Positions 6,950 through 14,558 of a stretch of 21,608 bases of DNA are shown here, piece by piece. The position numbers were made by a program, and so were the translations under genes. The stretch spans positions 1 to 21,608 of the forward strand of contig JBHAEG010000015.1 in the NCBI GenBank assembly GCA_041855445.1, in the 5' to 3' direction. Each line of letters begins with the position of its first letter. Position 1 is the first letter of the stretch. Below the pieces are notes generated by a model. It saw only the letters and a program-made list of their open reading frames with translations, was not told the origin of the DNA and ran no database searches. This stretch comes from Faucicola sp041855445 (GTDB lineage: Bacteria > Pseudomonadota > Gammaproteobacteria > Pseudomonadales > Moraxellaceae).

Positions 6950-7048
6950 ATGGCTGAGCTAATCAGGTCGTTCTTGTTTTCAATCACAAGATTTGGTATG
7001 CTAATCGCAAACACTCTTTTTGACACTAATCTTATCTATAAAAGCTAA
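6950..7048 (+). CDS. Possible 32-residue small protein
   Basis: A short ORF, ATG 6950 to TAA 7046-7048, preceded by AAGGGG with a spacer of about six bases (ttactaaaggggtaagcATG), a better ribosome binding site than that of sucA downstream. The predicted peptide begins MAELIRSFLFSITRFGMLIA, with a basic and hydrophobic pattern that could form an amphipathic or membrane helix, and ends in NLIYKS. No family is recognised, and a random ORF of this length is common in AT-rich DNA. The ribosome binding site is the main reason to list it. Confidence 0.3.
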   Translation: MAELIRSFLFSITRFGMLIANTLFDTNLIYKS

Positions 7049-7429
7049 ATCATAGGTTTTTTTGTTGATAAATTGGGTGTAAAGACCAATAATAATATAC
7101 GCTCTAAGCGTTAGCTGATGTGGCAGGACTTGCCATTGTATAAAGAGTTCCCCTATACCAATACTTATCAGCGTAAGTGGTATAGCGTAAGGTAACAACT
7201 TAGGTTGTTATGGGTCGCAAAGATTTCCTCATCATAACTGTTAAGTTTGATGATGGGAGTATGTCAATCTATGATAATGTAACATGCGATAGCTATGTAA
7301 TATCATTTATTAAATGAATATCAACTATTAGCTAAACGAAATTTTCGAGCTATCAAAATACATGTTAGGCTAGTACTTAAATTTTTTTAATCTTAACGTT
7401 TTGCTAAAAAATAGATGTAGAAGCGTATT
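7049..7429 (+). promoter_or_regulatory. Hairpin-rich sucA upstream region
   Basis: This stretch has no convincing gene but at least seven inverted repeats in a row. They are ACGCT/AGCGT (7099-7111), TGGCA/TGCCA (7121-7135), CTATACC...GGTATAG with inner ACTTA/TAAGT (7153-7185) and TAACAAC/GTTGTTA (7193-7210). They continue with a 10-bp stem bearing one bulge (7229-7253), CATTT/AAATG with extension (7300-7321) and TAGCT/AGCTA with inner CGAA/TTCG (7329-7352). GATAGCT at 7288-7294 can alternatively pair with AGCTATC at 7348-7354. Such density suggests a structured RNA, a leader of sucA or a decayed small repeat element; which of these is not clear from sequence alone. Confidence 0.45.
7247..7275 (+). 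promoter_or_regulatory. Candidate sigma70 promoter for sucAB
   Basis: TTGATG (7247-7252, four of six) and TATGAT (7270-7275, five of six) are separated by exactly 17 bases. Transcription from about 7282 would give a leader of about 150 bases. TGATAAT (7272-7278), the 7-base core of a Fur-box arm, overlaps the -10, so a regulator binding there could block polymerase. Confidence 0.5.
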
Positions 7430-10273
7430 ATGACTACCAATAACCTTCCTTTATCCTCAGCAAAAGATACTGAATTATCTGCTGATAACGTCATCTACCT
7501 TGAGTCTTTATATGAACAGTACCTACAAGACCCAACCAGTGTTGATGAAAAATTTCACCCATATTTTCAACAATATATTTCAGGCAATGATAATTTACAT
7601 CAAAGCATTCAAGAGCAGTTTTTACTGTTAGCCAGAAATACCACAGCCCATAAGTCAGTCACTATCACAGAAACCACCCAGCCCAATCAAAATCAAATGG
7701 GCGTACAAAAATTAATTTCCTCTTATCGCCGTCGTGGTCATCGTCATGCCAATTTAGACCCATTAGGATTGATGGCTCGACCAAAATTAGAAGAATTAAC
7801 CCTTGCATATCATGGTTTATCAGCATCAGATTTAGACACAGTTTATCCAACAAGTGATTTAAATATTGGTAAATCTCATGCAACATTGCGTGAAATTATT
7901 GAGATTATGGAGCGTGTCTATTGTGGTAATATTGGTGCAGAGTATATGCACGTTACTACAGCAACTGAAAAACGTTGGATTGAAAATTACCTTGAAAAAG
8001 GGTTAGGATTTATCAAATTTGATAATGAAAAACGCAAATCTATTTTAGAACGTTTAACTGCTGCTGAAGGTTTAGAAAAATATTTGGCTCGTAAATACAC
8101 AGGGGTAAAACGCTTTGGCTTAGAAGGTGGTGAAAGCTTTATTCCAATGGTCAATGAAATGATACAACGGGCAGGGGGCGAAGGTACTAAAGAAATCGTT
8201 ATTGGCATGGCTCACCGTGGACGTTTAAATTTATTGGTCAATATTTTGGGTAAAAATCCAAAAGATTTATTTGATGAATTTGATGGTAAGGTACAGCCAA
8301 CGTCAGGTTCTGGTGACGTAAAATATCATAATGGTTTTTCTTCAAATGTGATGACAGCAGGTGGAGAGGCTCATTTAGCGTTAGCATTTAACCCGTCACA
8401 TTTAGAAATTGTATCACCAGTTTTATTAGGCTCTGTGCGTGCTAGACAGGTTCGCCGTGAAGATACGACAGGCGATTTGGTGTTACCGATTGTGGTGCAT
8501 GGCGATGCGGCATTTGCAGGTCAAGGTGTCAATCAAGAAACTTTCCAAATGTCACAAACTCGAGCCTACTGCACAGGTGGTACATTACACATTGTGATTA
8601 ATAATCAGGTTGGCTTTACTACCAGTCGCCAAGAAGATGCCCGTTCTACAGAATATTGTACGGACATTGCAAAAATGGTACATGCTCCAATTTTCCATGT
8701 GAATGGTGATGACCCAGAGGCAGTCGTATTTATTTCCCAGTTAGCTCATGATTATCGCCGTGAATTTCATAAAGATATTGTGATTGATTTGTTCTGTTAT
8801 CGCCGTAATGGTCACAATGAAGCGGACGAACCATCAGCTACCCAGCCATTAATGTATAGCGTTATTAAAAAATTGCCGACTACTCGTGAAATTTATGCAA
8901 AACGTTTAGTTCAAGAAGGCGTTGTGACTGATGCTGATGTGGTAACTTATGAAGATAATTACCGCAATTCGTTAGATAAAGGCGAATATGTTGCTAGTGC
9001 TTTAGTACGTGAACCAAATAAATCATTGTATGTTGATTGGACACCATATTTAGGGCATAAATTGGTTGATGATTGGGAAACAGGCGTTGATATTGAAAAA
9101 TTAAAAGACTATGGTCGCCGTATGGCAGTTTTACCAGAAGATTATCAATTACAGCGTCAAGTACAAAAAGTTGTTGAACAACGTCTTGCAATGCAAACTG
9201 GCGAAGAGCCATTAAACTGGGGTGCAGCAGAAACGTTAGCCTATGCAAGCCTTGTAGAAGAAGGTCACTTAGTACGTATCACTGGGGAAGATGTAGGACG
9301 TGGTACATTCTCACATCGTCACTCTGAATTGTACAATATGAAAGATGGCAGTATGTATGTGCCATTAGCTCATTTAAGTAAAAATCAAGCGAAATTTGCG
9401 ACATTTAACTCTTTATTATCAGAAGAAGCAGTATTAGCGTTTGAATATGGTTATTCAACAACTGTGCCTGATTCACTGATTATTTGGGAAGCTCAATTTG
9501 GTGACTTTGCCAATGGAGCTCAAGTGGTCATTGACCAATTTATCTCAAGTGGCGAAACCAAATGGCAACGGGTGAGTGGTTTAACCATGTTATTACCACA
9601 TGGCTATGAAGGACAAGGTCCAGAACACTCATCAGCACGTTTAGAACGTTATTTACAATTATGTGCTGAAGATAATATGCAGGTTATCACGCCAACCACA
9701 CCAGCCCAAATTTTCCATGCATTACGCCGTCAAGTTCTACGTCCAATTCGTAAACCATTGGTTGTCATGTCACCAAAAAGCTTATTGCGTCATAAATTGG
9801 CTGTGTCAAACTTGGAAGAACTTGCCAATGGTAAATTTGAAACAGTGATTTCAGAGATTGACAGTTTAGATAATAGTAAAGTAACTCGTTTAGTATTCTG
9901 TGGTGGTAAAGTGTACTATGATTTACTTGAAAAACGTCGTGAATTAGGTTTAGAACATGTCGCGATTGTGCGTATTGAACAGCTTTATCCATTGCCAGAA
10001 GCTCGTATTTTAGAAGAAGTAACCAAATACGAAAATCTGCAAGAAATTGTATGGGCTCAAGAAGAGCCACGTAATCAGGGGGCATGGTACTACTTAGCAC
10101 CACATATGTTCCGCTTAATTGCACCGCCAAAACCTGCAACACGTCCAACCCGTGCATTCTTGCTTGAGCCAGTTGCCCGTCCACCATCAGCCGCTCCTGC
10201 CGCAGGTTCAATGCAAATGCATGTTCAACAACAAAAACAAGTTGTGAATGACGCATTAGGGATTAGCGAATAA
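7430..10273 (+). CDS. sucA: 2-oxoglutarate dehydrogenase E1 component
   Basis: Thiamine-diphosphate-dependent decarboxylase of the 2-oxoglutarate dehydrogenase complex; it transfers the succinyl group to the lipoyl arm of SucB. Its 947 residues compare with 933 in E. coli. Visible are the N-terminal E2-binding segment (about 22-50), YRRRGHRHANLDPLG (99-113), active-site histidines in AHRGRLN (His262) and VKYH (His300), the ThDP/Mg motif HGDAAFAGQG (357-366) with NNQVGF (391-396), and RRNGHNEADEPS. The C-terminal half has the transketolase-like pyrimidine domain. The start ATG 7430 has only a weak AGAAG upstream, but no better in-frame start exists. Its own promoter is likely, because a terminator separates it from sdhB. 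Confidence 0.98.
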   Translation: MTTNNLPLSSAKDTELSADNVIYLESLYEQYLQDPTSVDEKFHPYFQQYISGNDNLHQSIQEQFLLLARNTTAHKSVTITETTQPNQNQMGVQKLISSYRRRGHRHANLDPLGLMARPKLEELTLAYHGLSASDLDTVYPTSDLNIGKSHATLREIIEIMERVYCGNIGAEYMHVTTATEKRWIENYLEKGLGFIKFDNEKRKSILERLTAAEGLEKYLARKYTGVKRFGLEGGESFIPMVNEMIQRAGGEGTKEIVIGMAHRGRLNLLVNILGKNPKDLFDEFDGKVQPTSGSGDVKYHNGFSSNVMTAGGEAHLALAFNPSHLEIVSPVLLGSVRARQVRREDTTGDLVLPIVVHGDAAFAGQGVNQETFQMSQTRAYCTGGTLHIVINNQVGFTTSRQEDARSTEYCTDIAKMVHAPIFHVNGDDPEAVVFISQLAHDYRREFHKDIVIDLFCYRRNGHNEADEPSATQPLMYSVIKKLPTTREIYAKRLVQEGVVTDADVVTYEDNYRNSLDKGEYVASALVREPNKSLYVDWTPYLGHKLVDDWETGVDIEKLKDYGRRMAVLPEDYQLQRQVQKVVEQRLAMQTGEEPLNWGAAETLAYASLVEEGHLVRITGEDVGRGTFSHRHSELYNMKDGSMYVPLAHLSKNQAKFATFNSLLSEEAVLAFEYGYSTTVPDSLIIWEAQFGDFANGAQVVIDQFISSGETKWQRVSGLTMLLPHGYEGQGPEHSSARLERYLQLCAEDNMQVITPTTPAQIFHALRRQVLRPIRKPLVVMSPKSLLRHKLAVSNLEELANGKFETVISEIDSLDNSKVTRLVFCGGKVYYDLLEKRRELGLEHVAIVRIEQLYPLPEARILEEVTKYENLQEIVWAQEEPRNQGAWYYLAPHMFRLIAPPKPATRPTRAFLLEPVARPPSAAPAAGSMQMHVQQQKQVVNDALGISE

Positions 10274-10281
10274 TTTATGAC

Positions 10282-10328
10282 AGCAAGTCATCAATAAAAA
10301 TGTATGAAGAAATATTGATGACATTGCT
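10282..10328 (+). repeat. Long hairpin between sucA and sucB
   Basis: AGCAAGTCATCAATA (10282-10296) pairs with TATTGATGACATTGCT (10313-10328), giving 15 bp with a single bulged A (10323) and a 16-base loop. No T-run follows, so it is not a typical terminator. It lies 40 bases before the sucB start and could set E1:E2 stoichiometry by processing or stabilising part of the mRNA. Confidence 0.65.
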
Positions 10329-10367
10329 AAATATCATTGCCAGATTAAAAAATAAAGGAGTTTTCCC

Positions 10368-11582
10368 ATGGCAGACATTAAAGCCCCAGTTTTTCCAGAA
10401 TCGGTTGCTGATGGCACAATTGTAGAATGGCATTTTCAAGAAGGCGACCAAGTAAGTCGAGATGCTGTTTTAGCAGAGATTGAAACAGATAAAGTTGTAT
10501 TAGAAGTTGTCGCTCAAAATGATGGTGTTTTAACAAAAATTATTAAACAAGTTGATGAAACTGTATTATCTGATGAGAAAATTGGCGAATTAACTGAAGG
10601 AGCAGTTGCTCAATCTGCACCAGTTGCCAAAGTTGAAGAGCAACCTCAGCCAGTTGCAGGTGCAACACCAATTCAGCCAAAACCAGAAGTAGAGCAAGAT
10701 TATAAAGACCAAAGTCCAGCAGTTCGTAAAGTTGCTAAAGAAACTGGCATCAATCCTGCTGAAGTGCAAGGAACAGGTCGTTTGGGTCGTGTGACAAAAG
10801 CGGATATGATAAATCCAACATTAAAAGTAAACACTGAAGTAAAATCTGATAATGGCTTAGTGATTGCAAATGCAGTTGGTGCTCGTGCTGAAAAACGTGT
10901 ACCGATGACTCGTTTACGTCAGCGTGTAGCAGAGCGTTTATTATCAGCGACTCAAGAAACAGCGATGCTCACCACATTTAACGAAGTAAACATGAAACCA
11001 ATCATGGATTTACGCTCACAATACAAAGACCGTTTTGAAAAACGTCATGGTGTGCGTTTAGGTTTTATGTCAATTTTTGTTAAAGCTGCGACTGAAGCAT
11101 TAAAACGTTTCCCAGCAGTAAATGCTTCAATTGATGGTAATGATATTGTGTATCATGGTTATTATGATGTGGGCGTAGCGGTATCATCAGACCGTGGCTT
11201 AGTTGTTCCTGTACTGCGTGACACAGACCAAATGGGCATGGCAGATGTAGAGCGTGCAATTGGCGAATTTGCTGGAAAAGCTCGTGATGGTAAACTGGGC
11301 ATTGAAGACATGACAGGTGGCACATTTACTATTACTAATGGTGGCGTATTTGGCTCATTAATGTCTACTCCAATCTTAAATCCACCACAAACTGCAATCT
11401 TAGGTATGCACAAAATCCAAGAACGCCCAATGGCAGTTAATGGTCAAGTGGTTATTTTACCAATGATGTATTTAGCATTGTCATATGACCATCGTTTAAT
11501 TGATGGGAAAGAAGCAGTACAATTTTTAGTAACTATTAAAGAATTGGTCGAAGACCCAGCGATGTTACTGCTTGATTTGTAA
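10368..11582 (+). CDS. sucB: Dihydrolipoyllysine succinyltransferase (E2)
   Basis: Core of the 2-oxoglutarate dehydrogenase complex: accepts the succinyl group on its lipoyl arm and passes it to CoA. The 404 residues match the family (405 in E. coli). Domain order: one lipoyl domain (1-80) with the lipoylated lysine at Lys42 in EIETDKVVLE; a Pro/Ala/Glu-rich linker (about 83-110); the E3/E1 peripheral-subunit-binding domain (about 115-150, SPAVRKVAKETGINPAEVQG); and the catalytic domain ending in SYDHRLIDGKEAV with His375 and Asp379. AAAGGAG eight bases before ATG 10368 is a strong ribosome binding site. It lies 94 bases after sucA, with a hairpin between, and is followed by a terminator. Confidence 0.98.
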   Translation: MADIKAPVFPESVADGTIVEWHFQEGDQVSRDAVLAEIETDKVVLEVVAQNDGVLTKIIKQVDETVLSDEKIGELTEGAVAQSAPVAKVEEQPQPVAGATPIQPKPEVEQDYKDQSPAVRKVAKETGINPAEVQGTGRLGRVTKADMINPTLKVNTEVKSDNGLVIANAVGARAEKRVPMTRLRQRVAERLLSATQETAMLTTFNEVNMKPIMDLRSQYKDRFEKRHGVRLGFMSIFVKAATEALKRFPAVNASIDGNDIVYHGYYDVGVAVSSDRGLVVPVLRDTDQMGMADVERAIGEFAGKARDGKLGIEDMTGGTFTITNGGVFGSLMSTPILNPPQTAILGMHKIQERPMAVNGQVVILPMMYLALSYDHRLIDGKEAVQFLVTIKELVEDPAMLLLDL

Positions 11583-11591
11583 TATAAAATT

Positions 11592-11628
11592 GGGACAGGT
11601 GTTACTACACTTGTCTCATTTTTCTTTT
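11592..11628 (+). terminator. Intrinsic terminator between sucB and lpd
   Basis: GGGACAGGTG (11592-11601) pairs over 10 bp, including two G-U pairs, with CACTTGTCTC (11608-11617). It has a 6-base loop and is followed by ATTTTTCTTTT. It should end most sucAB transcripts, so lpd likely has additional promoter activity from the 200 bases that follow. Confidence 0.8.
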
Positions 11629-11761
11629 GGAATAACCGATGTCAGACCTTATCTGGTTTTTTTAAAGTAAAACCTGCCTCATGTATCAGACAGCCAGTAT
11701 CAAGCATTCAATTTAATAATGGTGATGTACAGTGAGTGTGATGGTTCTGATGTGGGTGATG

Positions 11762-11785
11762 AGTAATTTTTAATAATAAATTACT
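11762..11785 (+). repeat. Hairpin upstream of lpd
   Basis: AGTAATTT (11762-11769) and AAATTACT (11778-11785) form a perfect 8-bp inverted repeat with an 8-base loop, 44 bases before the lpd start. The arms are AT-rich, so this could be chance, an operator or an RNA hairpin. Confidence 0.35.
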
Positions 11786-11829
11786 TTATTTATCAATATG
11801 TTATTTAATTTAGTAAAAAGAGTGTAATA

Positions 11830-13281
11830 ATGAAACAATCTTATGACCTAGTCGTTATTGGTGGCGGTCCTGGTGGTTATGAAGCGGCAATTCGTGGTGC
11901 ACAACTTGGTTTTAGCGTAGCATGTATTGAAAAGCGTGTTCACAAAGGTGAGCCTGCTTTGGGTGGTACTTGCTTAAACGTGGGCTGTATCCCATCAAAA
12001 GCGTTACTTGACAGCTCTCATCGTTATGAAGCAACGAAACATGAACTAGAAGCCCATGGCATTACCACAGGTGAAGTAAACATTGACATTAGTAAAATGT
12101 TAGCTCGTAAAGATGCCATTGTAAAACAACTAACTGCGGGTGTGGCTGGCTTATTAAAAGGCAATGGTGTTGATTGGTTACAAGGCTGGGGAACGTTAGA
12201 AGACGGTAAAGGTGAAAATAAACAAGTTAAATTTACCCCACTAAATGAAGAAGAACAACCAGTTATCATTACCGCTAAAAATGTAATTTTAGCATCAGGC
12301 TCTGTGCCAATTGAAATCCCAGTAGCAAAAACAGATGGTGAATTTATCGTTGATTCAACAGGTGCATTAGAATTTAGCGAAGTACCAAAGCGTTTAGGTG
12401 TGATTGGGGCAGGTGTCATTGGGCTTGAACTTGGTTCAGTTTGGCGTCGTCTTGGTGCGGAAGTTGTTGTTTATGAAGCGTTACCAGAGTTTTTAGCAAC
12501 TGCTGATAAAGATATTGCTAAAGAAGCAGGTAAACTATTGAAAAAACAAGGTTTAGATATTCGTGTTGATACTAAAGTTACCAATGCTGAAGTGCAAGAT
12601 GGTCAAGTTATTGTGACTAGTGAGAAAGGTGGCGAAACATCAACAGATATTTTTGACCGTCTGATTGTGTGTGTGGGTCGCCGAGCTTATTCAGAAAAAT
12701 TGTTAGGTGAAAACTCAGGTGTTCAATTAACTGAACGTGGCTTAGTTGCTGTTGATGACCAATGTAAAACTAATCTTGATGGCGTGTATGCCATTGGCGA
12801 CTTAGTGCGTGGACCAATGCTTGCTCATAAAGCAATGGAAGAAGGCATGATGGCTGTTGAACGTATTCATGGTGAAAAAGTCCAAGTAAACTATGATACA
12901 ATTATCAGCGTTATTTACACACACCCAGAAATTGCATGGGTTGGTTTAACTGAAGCTCAAGCCAAAGCTCAAGGTTATGAAGTGAAAACAGGCTCATTTA
13001 GCTTAGCAGCAAATGGTCGTGCCTTAGCACAAGGCGAAGGCGTGGGCTTAATTAAAGTAGTTGCTGATGTAAAAACAGACCGTTTATTGGGTTTACATAT
13101 GGTTGGGGTTGGAGCAGGTGACATTGTTCATCAAGGCATGATTGCAATGGAATTTGTATCAAGCATTGAAGATTTACAATTAATGACTTTTGCCCACCCA
13201 ACAGTATCAGAAGCGGTTCATGAAGCCGTTTTATCAGCTGATGGACGAGCTATCCACGCTATTCAACGTAAAAAACGTTAA
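11830..13281 (+). CDS. lpd: Dihydrolipoyl dehydrogenase (E3)
   Basis: FAD enzyme that reoxidises the dihydrolipoyl arm of SucB and reduces NAD+. The 483 residues are close to the family norm. The N-terminal FAD motif GGGPGGYEAA begins at Gly11. The redox-active disulfide is Cys48-Cys53 in GGTCLNVGCIPSK. The NAD-binding motif GAGVIGLELGSVWRRLGAEV lies mid-protein. The C-terminal catalytic dyad is His456-Glu461 in AHPTVSEAVHEA, acting across the dimer. AAGAG precedes ATG 11830 by about nine bases. A terminator after sucB suggests partly independent expression, which makes sense if this E3 also serves pyruvate dehydrogenase or glycine cleavage; that role is inference. Confidence 0.97.
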   Translation: MKQSYDLVVIGGGPGGYEAAIRGAQLGFSVACIEKRVHKGEPALGGTCLNVGCIPSKALLDSSHRYEATKHELEAHGITTGEVNIDISKMLARKDAIVKQLTAGVAGLLKGNGVDWLQGWGTLEDGKGENKQVKFTPLNEEEQPVIITAKNVILASGSVPIEIPVAKTDGEFIVDSTGALEFSEVPKRLGVIGAGVIGLELGSVWRRLGAEVVVYEALPEFLATADKDIAKEAGKLLKKQGLDIRVDTKVTNAEVQDGQVIVTSEKGGETSTDIFDRLIVCVGRRAYSEKLLGENSGVQLTERGLVAVDDQCKTNLDGVYAIGDLVRGPMLAHKAMEEGMMAVERIHGEKVQVNYDTIISVIYTHPEIAWVGLTEAQAKAQGYEVKTGSFSLAANGRALAQGEGVGLIKVVADVKTDRLLGLHMVGVGAGDIVHQGMIAMEFVSSIEDLQLMTFAHPTVSEAVHEAVLSADGRAIHAIQRKKR

Positions 13282-13307
13282 ACATAAATTTCATAACATT
13301 TAAAATC

Positions 13308-13340
13308 ATTTGCTAAATCTGACAACAAGATTTGGCAAAT
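13308..13340 (+). repeat. 13-bp hairpin between lpd and sucC
   Basis: Bases 13308-13320 pair with 13328-13340 over 13 bp with one G-U pair and a 7-base loop (GACAACA). GGGGATTTTGG follows instead of a T-run, so it is not a standard terminator. It ends 31 bases before the sucC start. Confidence 0.65.
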
Positions 13341-13371
13341 GGGGATTTTGGTCAATCAAGAGGAAGACTTC

Positions 13372-14541
13372 ATGAATTTACATGAATATCAAGCAAAAGA
13401 ATTGTTAAAAGGCTATGGCTTACCAGTACAAGGTGGCATTTTAGCAAATAGTGGGGAAGAAGCAGCTGAAGCTTATGATAAACTTGGTGGTAAATTCGCC
13501 GTGATTAAAGCCCAAGTTCATGCTGGAGGACGTGGCAAAGCAGGTGGTGTAAAAGTTGTAAAATCTCGTGAAGAAGCCAAAGAAGTGGCGGATAGTTTAA
13601 TTGGTACAAATCTTGTGACCTATCAAACAGACGCTAATGGGCAACCTGTTAATAGCGTATTAGTTTGTGAAGATATGTATCCTGTACAAACTGAATTATA
13701 TTTAGGTGCTGTGGTAGACCGTTCAGCTCGCCGTGTTGTATTTATGGCATCAACAGAAGGCGGTGTAGAAATTGAAAAAGTCGCTGAAGAAACTCCTGAA
13801 AAAATCTTAAAAGTTGAAGTAGACCCATTAGTAGGTTTACTACCATTCCAAGCCCGTGAAACAGCATTTAAATTAGGTTTACAAGGTAAACAAATCAATG
13901 AATTTGTTAAATTAATGACAGGTGCGTACAAAGCATTTGTTGAAAATGATTTTGCCTTATTTGAAATCAATCCATTAGCTGTCCGTGAAAATGGCGACTT
14001 AGCGTGTGTTGATGGCAAAATTGGTATTGACTCAAATGCCTTATATCGTTTACCAAAAATCGCTGAATTACGCGATAAATCACAAGAAAATGAACGTGAA
14101 TTAAAAGCCTCTGAATTTGACCTAAACTATGTAGCTTTAGAAGGTAATATTGGTTGTATGGTCAATGGTGCAGGTCTTGCTATGGCAACCATGGACATCA
14201 TCAAATTGTATGGTGGTCAGCCTGCAAACTTCTTAGATGTAGGTGGTGGTGCAACCAAAGAACGTGTTGTAGAAGCATTTAAAATTATTTTAGAAGATGA
14301 TAGCGTTAAAGGTGTTTTGATTAATATCTTTGGTGGTATTGTTCGTTGTGACATGATTGCAGCTGCGATTATTGATGCAATGCAAGAAGTTAATGTCACT
14401 GTACCAGTGGTGGTGCGTTTAGAAGGTAATAACGCAGAATTAGGATTAAAAATGTTAGATGACTCAGGTTTAACTGTTATCTCTGCCCAAGGTCTATCAG
14501 ACGCTGCCCAAAAAATCGTTGATGCGGTTAAAAACGCCTAA
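13372..14541 (+). CDS. sucC: Succinyl-CoA synthetase beta subunit (ADP-forming type)
   Basis: Nucleotide-binding subunit of succinyl-CoA synthetase, making ATP or GTP while releasing succinate from succinyl-CoA. From ATG 13372 it has 389 residues (388 in E. coli), beginning MNLHEYQAKELL, the conserved family start. GAGGAAG just upstream fits this start. An upstream in-frame ATG at 13339 lies in the arm of a hairpin and adds 11 unrelated residues. ATP-grasp features are visible: KAQVHAGGRGKAGGVK, the metal-site region FEINPLAV, and the C-terminal flavodoxin-like part with GGGATKERV and NIFGGIVRCDMIA. It pairs with SucD, encoded 17 bases downstream. Confidence 0.97.
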   Translation: MNLHEYQAKELLKGYGLPVQGGILANSGEEAAEAYDKLGGKFAVIKAQVHAGGRGKAGGVKVVKSREEAKEVADSLIGTNLVTYQTDANGQPVNSVLVCEDMYPVQTELYLGAVVDRSARRVVFMASTEGGVEIEKVAEETPEKILKVEVDPLVGLLPFQARETAFKLGLQGKQINEFVKLMTGAYKAFVENDFALFEINPLAVRENGDLACVDGKIGIDSNALYRLPKIAELRDKSQENERELKASEFDLNYVALEGNIGCMVNGAGLAMATMDIIKLYGGQPANFLDVGGGATKERVVEAFKIILEDDSVKGVLINIFGGIVRCDMIAAAIIDAMQEVNVTVPVVVRLEGNNAELGLKMLDDSGLTVISAQGLSDAAQKIVDAVKNA

Positions 14542-14558
14542 GCCACAAGGAGAAAAAT

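Noticed and set aside
7001..7198. Minus-strand ORF of 65 residues with a hydrophobic sequence (PYAIPLTLISIGIGELF...)
   Set aside because: It starts with TTG, has no visible ribosome binding site, matches no family I know and overlaps the hairpin series. A decayed transposase or membrane-protein fragment cannot be excluded, but nothing supports it.
9765..10256. Long minus-strand ORF (163 residues) opposite the end of sucA
   Set aside because: It is the antisense shadow of a well-supported gene with biased codon use; composition is His/Leu/Gln-rich and unlike a real protein.
13308..13340. lpd-sucC hairpin as an intrinsic terminator
   Set aside because: It is followed by a G-run and mixed sequence with no T-run, so termination is unlikely.
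13339..13371. N-terminal extension of SucC from ATG 13339
   Set aside because: It begins inside a hairpin arm, has no ribosome binding site, and MNLHEYQAKELL at 13372 is the conserved family start.
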